Source: an uncultured Selenomonadaceae bacterium (lineage in GTDB: Bacteria; Bacillota; Negativicutes; Selenomonadales; Selenomonadaceae). Taken from it: DNA of 64,000 bases. This document shows, piece after piece, positions 59,679-64,000 of the stretch (the stretch's first letter is position 1; each line of letters opens with the position of its first letter). The stretch spans positions 40,826 to 104,825 of the forward strand of contig CAJOFR010000010.1 of assembly GCA_905234195.1 (NCBI GenBank), given 5' to 3'. Both the position numbers and the translations under genes were made by a program. The notes beneath the pieces are model-generated. The model worked only from the letters and a program-made list of their open reading frames with translations. It did no database searches and had not been told where the DNA came from.

Positions 59679-59707
59679 TTGACTAAAGGAAAAGTTTCAG
59701 CTACAAT
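59679..59707 (+). promoter_or_regulatory. promoter of the carboxypeptidase gene
   Basis: TTGACT (59679-59684), 17-bp spacer, TACAAT (59702-59707); divergent from the adjacent YitT promoter. Confidence 0.75.
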
Positions 59708-59753
59708 TTACTTTTAATTGGTTCAGTTTTTTTTATCAAAAGGAGTTTGGATA

Positions 59754-60968
59754 ATGGTTAGGCTAAAAAAATTTTGGGCGGTAGTTTTTTCGGTGTGCTT
59801 GATTTTTTCGGCGGCTTCCGCGCAGGAAAAGACGACAACAGCCCCCGCGCAGTTGACGACACCCGCGCCGACTACGACGACGCCGGAAATTTTGGCGGAC
59901 TCTGCGATTTTAATTGAGACTTCGACAGGAAAAGTGCTTTACGAAAAAAATGCTGACGTCCGCCGCCCGCCGGCAAGCATGACGAAAATTATGACTTGTG
60001 TTTTGGGAATAGAAAATCTTAAGCCGACACAAGAAATAAAAATCGACGAGGAGGTTGCTCAAACCGGAGACTCCTATTTTTATTTTCAGACTAACGAAGT
60101 GCTTTCAGTGGAAGAGATTTTTAAAAGCATGATGCTCGTTTCGGATAACGGCGCGGCAACTGCGATTGCTAAGGCGGTCGGCAAAAGTGTTCCGAACTTC
60201 GCAAAAATGATGAACGACAAGGCGCGCGAACTCGGTTGCACGAACACGACTTTCATGAATCCGCACGGCTTGCCCGACGATAAACATCTTTCGACTGCCC
60301 GCGATATGGCGAAGATTGCGATTTATTGCATGAAGGATCCCGAATTTCGCCGCTATGTTTCGACGCAAAAGGCTGTTGTCCATTGGATTTCTCCGAAAAA
60401 ATCTGAAGAAGTCGAGAACACGAACAAACTTTTGGGGAAATGTTCAGGCACCACCGGAATGAAAACCGGTTGGACGAAAGCGGCGGCGGGGTGTCTTGCG
60501 GCGTCCGCTAAGCGCAACGGCGTCGAACTTATCGCTATTGTCATGCATTCGCCGGACACAGTCACACGTTTCGAGGACGCGCAGAAATTGATTGAGTACG
60601 GATTTACCAAAGTTAAGTCCATGTATTCTTATCAGGAGAAAAAGGAAGAAGTCGTCTACGTGCGCGGCGGCAAACAGGGCATTGTTCACGTGAACCTTGA
60701 GGGAAAAATTACGTATCCGCTTTTTGACGGGGACGACGAGAAAAATTTTTCCGTCACTTACGAACTGCCGAAGATTGTAGACGGCGGGATTGAGCGCGGG
60801 GCTGAAGTTGGCAAGGCGACTTTGAGCTACAACGGCAAGCCCGTTGCGAGCATTCCCTTTGTCGCGCAGGAGGCGGTTGCGGAAGGTTTCAGCTGGTCTT
60901 CGGCGATTGTCGGTATCAGCGAAAAATTTCCCTTCGCGCAGGAATTTCTTTTGACTTTGGTTGCATGA
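59754..60968 (+). CDS. D-alanyl-D-alanine carboxypeptidase (PBP5/DacA-DacF type)
   Basis: A 404-residue protein that trims the terminal D-Ala of peptidoglycan stem peptides in the periplasm. ATG 59754 (SD GGAG) opens a signal peptide (about 1-23), followed by a Thr/Pro-rich linker. Active-site motifs: SMTK (Ser75), S-x-N in VSDNGAAT and KTG in MKTGWTKAA. A C-terminal beta domain follows (about 280-370) with a terminal amphipathic membrane anchor. It overlaps the ABC ATPase gene by 4 nt. Confidence 0.94.
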   Translation: MVRLKKFWAVVFSVCLIFSAASAQEKTTTAPAQLTTPAPTTTTPEILADSAILIETSTGKVLYEKNADVRRPPASMTKIMTCVLGIENLKPTQEIKIDEEVAQTGDSYFYFQTNEVLSVEEIFKSMMLVSDNGAATAIAKAVGKSVPNFAKMMNDKARELGCTNTTFMNPHGLPDDKHLSTARDMAKIAIYCMKDPEFRRYVSTQKAVVHWISPKKSEEVENTNKLLGKCSGTTGMKTGWTKAAAGCLAASAKRNGVELIAIVMHSPDTVTRFEDAQKLIEYGFTKVKSMYSYQEKKEEVVYVRGGKQGIVHVNLEGKITYPLFDGDDEKNFSVTYELPKIVDGGIERGAEVGKATLSYNGKPVASIPFVAQEAVAEGFSWSSAIVGISEKFPFAQEFLLTLVA

Positions 60969-61666
60969 TTAGGGCGGAAAATTTAACGAAGAAGTTCGGC
61001 GAAAAAATTGCCGTCGATAATTTGAGCTTAGAAATTTTTCGCGGCGAAGTCTTCGGGTTGCTCGGCAAGAACGGCGCGGGAAAAACTACCACGATAAAAA
61101 TGTTGACGTTGCAATTAAAACCGACGGCGGGGAAAATTTTTCTTGAGAATCTCCCGCCGGAAGGAAACGAACTGAAAATAAAAAGCTTAATCGGATTGGT
61201 GCCGCAACATTTAAATTTTGATCAAGACTTGACCGTCGAAGAAAATTTGGAGTTGCACGCGCGACTGCACCACCTGCCGAAAATCGAAAGGCAACAGCGA
61301 ATCGACGAGCTTTTAAAATTCGTGGAACTGGAGTCGGTGCGCAATTCGTTCATAAAAAAATTATCGGGCGGAATGAAACGGCGGCTGTTAATAGTTCGCG
61401 CGCTGATTCATCGCCCAAAAATTTTATTTCTCGACGAGCCGACAGTTGCTTTGGATCCGCAAGTCCGCCGTCGAATTTGGGAGCTTATTCGCGAATTAAA
61501 ATCGCAGGGAATAACAATCATCTTGACGACGCATTATATTGAGGAGGCGGAATTTTTGTGTGACCGCGCGGCAATTTTAAATCTCGGCAGGTTAGTTGCG
61601 CTGGACACTGTAAAAAATTTATGCGCCGGAAAATCTTTAGAAGAAGTATTTATAGAATTAACTTAA
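60965..61666 (+). CDS. ABC transporter ATP-binding protein without adjacent permease
   Basis: A 233-residue ATPase of the CcmA/drug-export (ABC-2) type: Walker A GKNGAGKTT, Q-loop VPQHLNFDQDLTVEENL, signature LSGGMKRR, Walker B ILFLDEPTVALD, switch His TTHYIEEAE, and a C-terminal EVFIELT. Such ATPases normally pair with an ABC-2 permease encoded next door, but the following DNA is the repeat element and leuA. It is translationally coupled to the carboxypeptidase. Confidence 0.9.
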   Translation: MIRAENLTKKFGEKIAVDNLSLEIFRGEVFGLLGKNGAGKTTTIKMLTLQLKPTAGKIFLENLPPEGNELKIKSLIGLVPQHLNFDQDLTVEENLELHARLHHLPKIERQQRIDELLKFVELESVRNSFIKKLSGGMKRRLLIVRALIHRPKILFLDEPTVALDPQVRRRIWELIRELKSQGITIILTTHYIEEAEFLCDRAAILNLGRLVALDTVKNLCAGKSLEEVFIELT

Positions 61667-61676
61667 AATAATTAGA

Positions 61677-61777
61677 GGCCGCCCAAGGACGGGCGGCCGC
61701 CCGCATTTGGTCGCGTGATGCGACCTCTGCGGGCAGTTTTCTTTTGCTACTTTTCTTTTGCGCCAAAAGAAAAGTAG
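61677..61777 (-). repeat. three-hairpin intergenic repeat, copy 2 (inverted)
   Basis: H3 GGCCGCCC...GGGCGGCC (61677-61698). H2 GCCCGCA...TGCGGGC with inner GGTCGC...GCGACC (61699-61734). Linker, then H1 CTACTTTTCTTTTG-CGC-complement (61747-61777). It has the same architecture as 26146-26245 on the other strand. Confidence 0.75.
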
Positions 61778-61807
61778 ATGCTAGATTTAAAGACAGAAAA
61801 AATTTTT

Positions 61808-63472
61808 TTAAGCAATCATGCGATTAATCGCGCTGAACAAGGCGAGGATAGACGCGGTAATAATATCGGTATCCATGCCCGCGCCCCAAAAAACTTTTCC
61901 GTCTTCGCCGGTGATACTGATATAGGCGATAGCGCGCGCAGATTGCCCAATCTCCAGCGCGTGTTCGTTGTAAGTCACGTTGGTATATTTCACGCCGAGA
62001 TTTTTTTGCAGTGCGTTTGAAATGGCGTCAAGTCTTCCGTTGCCGCGCGCAGAATATTGGACGTGCTCGCCGTTAATTTCCAAATCGACACTGCCGGAGC
62101 GTGAGCCGTCGGGTTCCTTTTTCAGCTGGAACTCAATTAATTTGTAAGGCTTGTTGACATTAACATATTCGTCGTGGAAAATCTGATAAATCTCGTCGGG
62201 CAAAAGTTCCTTGTGCTTTTTATCAGAAACGCGCTTGACACAGTAGCCGAAGTCTTCGCGCATTTTTTTCGGCATCTCGACGCCGTAACGCTGCTCCATA
62301 ACAAAACCGACGCCGCCTTTTCCGCTTTGGCTGTTGATTCTGATAACGTCACCGTCATATTCGCGACCAACGTCGTGCGGGTCAATCGGCAAGTAGGGAA
62401 CTGTCCAGCGTTCGGGATTTTTTTCTTCGCGCCAATGCATTCCCTTCGCGATCGCATCTTGATGACTTCCGCTAAACGCCGTAAAGACCAGCGCGCCCGC
62501 ATAAGGTTGTCTGTCATGAACGTGCATTCGAGTGACGCGCTCATACATTTCGACAAGTTCGGGCATGTTCGTAAAATCAAGCTTGGGGTCGACGCCGAGA
62601 GCAAACATATTCATTGCGAGGGTGACTATATCGACGTTGCCGGTACGTTCGCCGTTGCCGAAGAGGGTGCCTTCGATTCTGTCCGCGCCCGCGAGAAGCC
62701 CCAGTTCAGAATCAGCCACGCCGCAACCCCTGTCGTTGTGCGGGTGCAGACTCAAAACAACTTTGTCGCGGTACTTGAGATTTTTGTTAATGTAAGCAAC
62801 CTGCGCGGCGTAGACGTGAGGCATGGACATTTCGACGGTGACGGGGATATTTATAATCGGATTGCGGTCAAGAACGGGTTGCCAAACATCAAGGACGGCG
62901 TTGCAGACTTCCAGCGCGTATTCGGGTTCAGTTCCGGTGAAACTTTCCGGAGAATACTCGAAACGATAATCCGCGCCGGCTTTTTCAGTCAGCTCAAGTA
63001 AAAGTTTTGCGCCGTCGACGGCAATATTTTTAATCTCGTCCCTCGACATGCGGAAAACTTGTTCGCGCTGTGCAAAGGAAACGGAATTGTAAACGTGGAC
63101 GATAGCATTTTTCGCGCCTTCGAGTGCCTCAAAAGTTTTCTTGATAATATGTTCGCGCGCCTGCGTCAAAACTTGTACGGTGACGTCGTCGGGGATAAGA
63201 TTATCTTCAATCAATTTTCGGAGCAGAGCATATTCGGTATCAGAGGCGGCGGGAAAACCGACTTCGATTTCCTTAAAGCCGACCTTGAGGAGCGTTTTAT
63301 AGAACTCAATTTTTTCGTCGAGACTCATTGGAATTATCAAAGACTGGTTGCCGTCGCGCAGGTCGACGCTGCACCAAATCGGAGCCTTGTCCGGAAACTC
63401 TTTATTCATAAAGCTGTAATCAACTTCGGGCGGCATAAAATAACCTTTGGAATATTTTTTGTGAGCTTGCAT
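61808..63472 (-). CDS. leuA: 2-isopropylmalate synthase (long form)
   Basis: A 554-residue protein, first step of leucine synthesis. ATG 63472 (SD GGAAGG) gives MQAHKKYSKGYFMPPEVDYS, typical of the LeuA type found in actinobacteria and Negativicutes. The HMGL barrel has WCSVDLRDGNQSL (about 33-45), VSLHPHNDRGCGVADSELG-type metal-binding His residues, and GNGERTGN. The C-terminal allosteric domain (about 420-554) for leucine feedback is present. Confidence 0.95.
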   Translation of the reverse strand: MQAHKKYSKGYFMPPEVDYSFMNKEFPDKAPIWCSVDLRDGNQSLIIPMSLDEKIEFYKTLLKVGFKEIEVGFPAASDTEYALLRKLIEDNLIPDDVTVQVLTQAREHIIKKTFEALEGAKNAIVHVYNSVSFAQREQVFRMSRDEIKNIAVDGAKLLLELTEKAGADYRFEYSPESFTGTEPEYALEVCNAVLDVWQPVLDRNPIINIPVTVEMSMPHVYAAQVAYINKNLKYRDKVVLSLHPHNDRGCGVADSELGLLAGADRIEGTLFGNGERTGNVDIVTLAMNMFALGVDPKLDFTNMPELVEMYERVTRMHVHDRQPYAGALVFTAFSGSHQDAIAKGMHWREEKNPERWTVPYLPIDPHDVGREYDGDVIRINSQSGKGGVGFVMEQRYGVEMPKKMREDFGYCVKRVSDKKHKELLPDEIYQIFHDEYVNVNKPYKLIEFQLKKEPDGSRSGSVDLEINGEHVQYSARGNGRLDAISNALQKNLGVKYTNVTYNEHALEIGQSARAIAYISITGEDGKVFWGAGMDTDIITASILALFSAINRMIA

Positions 63473-63512
63473 TAAAATTTCAACCTTCCTTCCATAATTT
63501 TGTTGACGAGAA

Positions 63513-63541
63513 ATTTTACAGCTTTTATGATATATTGTCAA
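63513..63541 (-). promoter_or_regulatory. leuA promoter
   Basis: Minus strand TTGACA (63536-63541), 17-bp spacer, TAAAAT (63513-63518). The leader is about 35 nt, so no T-box fits. Confidence 0.8.
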
Positions 63542-63874
63542 TGTTATCGACGGCTAGCGAATATTATTCAAAGGAGAGAGAATTTTTCCCTAAAAACTGA
63601 TTCCTAATCCCTGCAACGAGGTGGTTTCTCCTGTCATCTGCACCCAGAACTCCTAAAACTTTACTGCCAGTGCCTCTTTATGCCTTTTTAATTGCTTCTT
63701 TCAAAGTCATGTTTTTTCGCCCCTGTTCTCACAGCATCTTTTTACTGTGTCTGAAAACTGCAAATTGTTTTTGACCGTTCGTGGAGTAATTCAATTTGCT
63801 CTACGAGCATTTTTTTATTTTCTCTTACATTTTTATCACCTAAACTTGATTTTTAATTCAGTTAATACCAAGCA
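63542..63874. other. intergenic region without recognised gene
   Basis: No supported gene. On the minus strand short frames (for example MTLKEAIKKA and MLVEQIELLHERSKT) look like remnants but match nothing I recognise. A GGGATTAG-like motif (near 63600) resembles the short repeats at 12.35, 14.15 and 46.23 kb. Confidence 0.4.
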
Positions 63875-64000
63875 TTGAACTACTCCCGCCTAAAGAGGCG
63901 GGAGATTCATGAGAAGTTTGATAGCCTAAGCTACCCTTATTCTCAAAGGGTTGTCCAAGAGCCCTATACACAGTCGCTCTAAGTCGAGTCTCTGCTTACT
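63875..64000 (-). mobile_element. right end of a putative IS200/IS605-type (TnpB) element
   Basis: Read on the minus strand it ends CATGAATCTCCCGCC-loop-GGCGGGAG then TAGTTCAA. That is an 8-bp hairpin (63883-63890 with 63897-63904) followed by TTCAA, the layout of IS605-family right ends, which double as the 3' end of TnpB guide (omega) RNAs. A second small hairpin (CCCTT...AAGGG) precedes it. The tnpB gene itself would lie beyond 64000. The call rests on pattern memory of such ends. Confidence 0.5.

Noticed and set aside
63473..63541. T-box leader for leuA
   Set aside because: The promoter is about 40 nt from the start codon; no T-box sequence or specifier stem fits.

Overview
This window looks like chromosomal DNA of a diderm Firmicute of the class Negativicutes, most likely a Selenomonadaceae member. 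It combines outer-membrane and lipid A genes (two Skp/OmpH-like proteins, lpxD, a secretin) and a very large flagellin with Firmicute-style promoters, strong GGAGG ribosome binding sites and several TTG starts. No rRNA, CRISPR array or complete phage was seen. There is one tRNA, tRNA-Ser(UGA).

Layout. 1-5076 (+) carries the OmpH/lpxD envelope genes, exported unknowns, tRNA-Ser (minus) and a YigZ-family gene. 5038-7045 (-) carries recX, lgt and a FadR-type GntR regulator. 7234-8738 (+) carries a nucleotidyltransferase-like gene and two tandem, frame-split Nif11-type RiPP precursor genes. 8829-18423 (-) is a catabolic operon: TRAP transporter dctPQM, a lipoprotein, a split transketolase, an SDR dehydrogenase, an ion transporter, an unknown, rpiB and a 2-hydroxyacid dehydrogenase. 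Both transketolase halves are broken. The GntR promoter and the dctP leader share an 11-bp motif, suggesting regulator and operon belong together.

18635-22292 (+) is glmS, a DpnI-type endonuclease, a fossil of a DpnII-type endonuclease, and a TagA/WecG glycosyltransferase. 22437-25457 is a large Ca-binding-repeat protein with an HExxH motif. 25578-37760 (+) is a tightly packed series: CofE-like, GH84, secretin, met8, hemA, ecfA1, glycosyltransferase, ecfA2, an amino-acid-permease/histidine-kinase/receiver fusion, and a rhodanese lipoprotein. alr and holA diverge at 38.9 kb.

41.6-42.0 kb and 54.5-54.9 kb each hold a 25-residue hydrophobic peptide gene with a near-consensus promoter, an SD-sequestering leader and a candidate antitoxin RNA. 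In the second, a divergently transcribed RNA of about 53 nt is complementary to the toxin SD/start region. These look like undescribed type I toxin-antitoxin modules. 42.0-46.1 kb (-) is a four-gene operon of unknown purpose ending in a MATE transporter fused to a GHKL-type ATPase domain. 46.2-51.4 kb (-) is a methionine ABC transporter operon (metN, metI, metQ) with a Tat-exported GH13 enzyme and a metallo-beta-lactamase-fold gene inserted between metI and metQ. 51.6-54.5 kb (+) holds an unknown gene, dxr and rseP. fliC (731 aa), a YitT-family gene, a D,D-carboxypeptidase with an orphan ABC ATPase, and leuA follow. The right edge carries what looks like the right end of an IS200/IS605-type (TnpB) element.

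Recurrent themes are genes ruined by internal deletions, transporters fused to ATPase signalling domains, and dense translational coupling through 1-4 nt overlaps.
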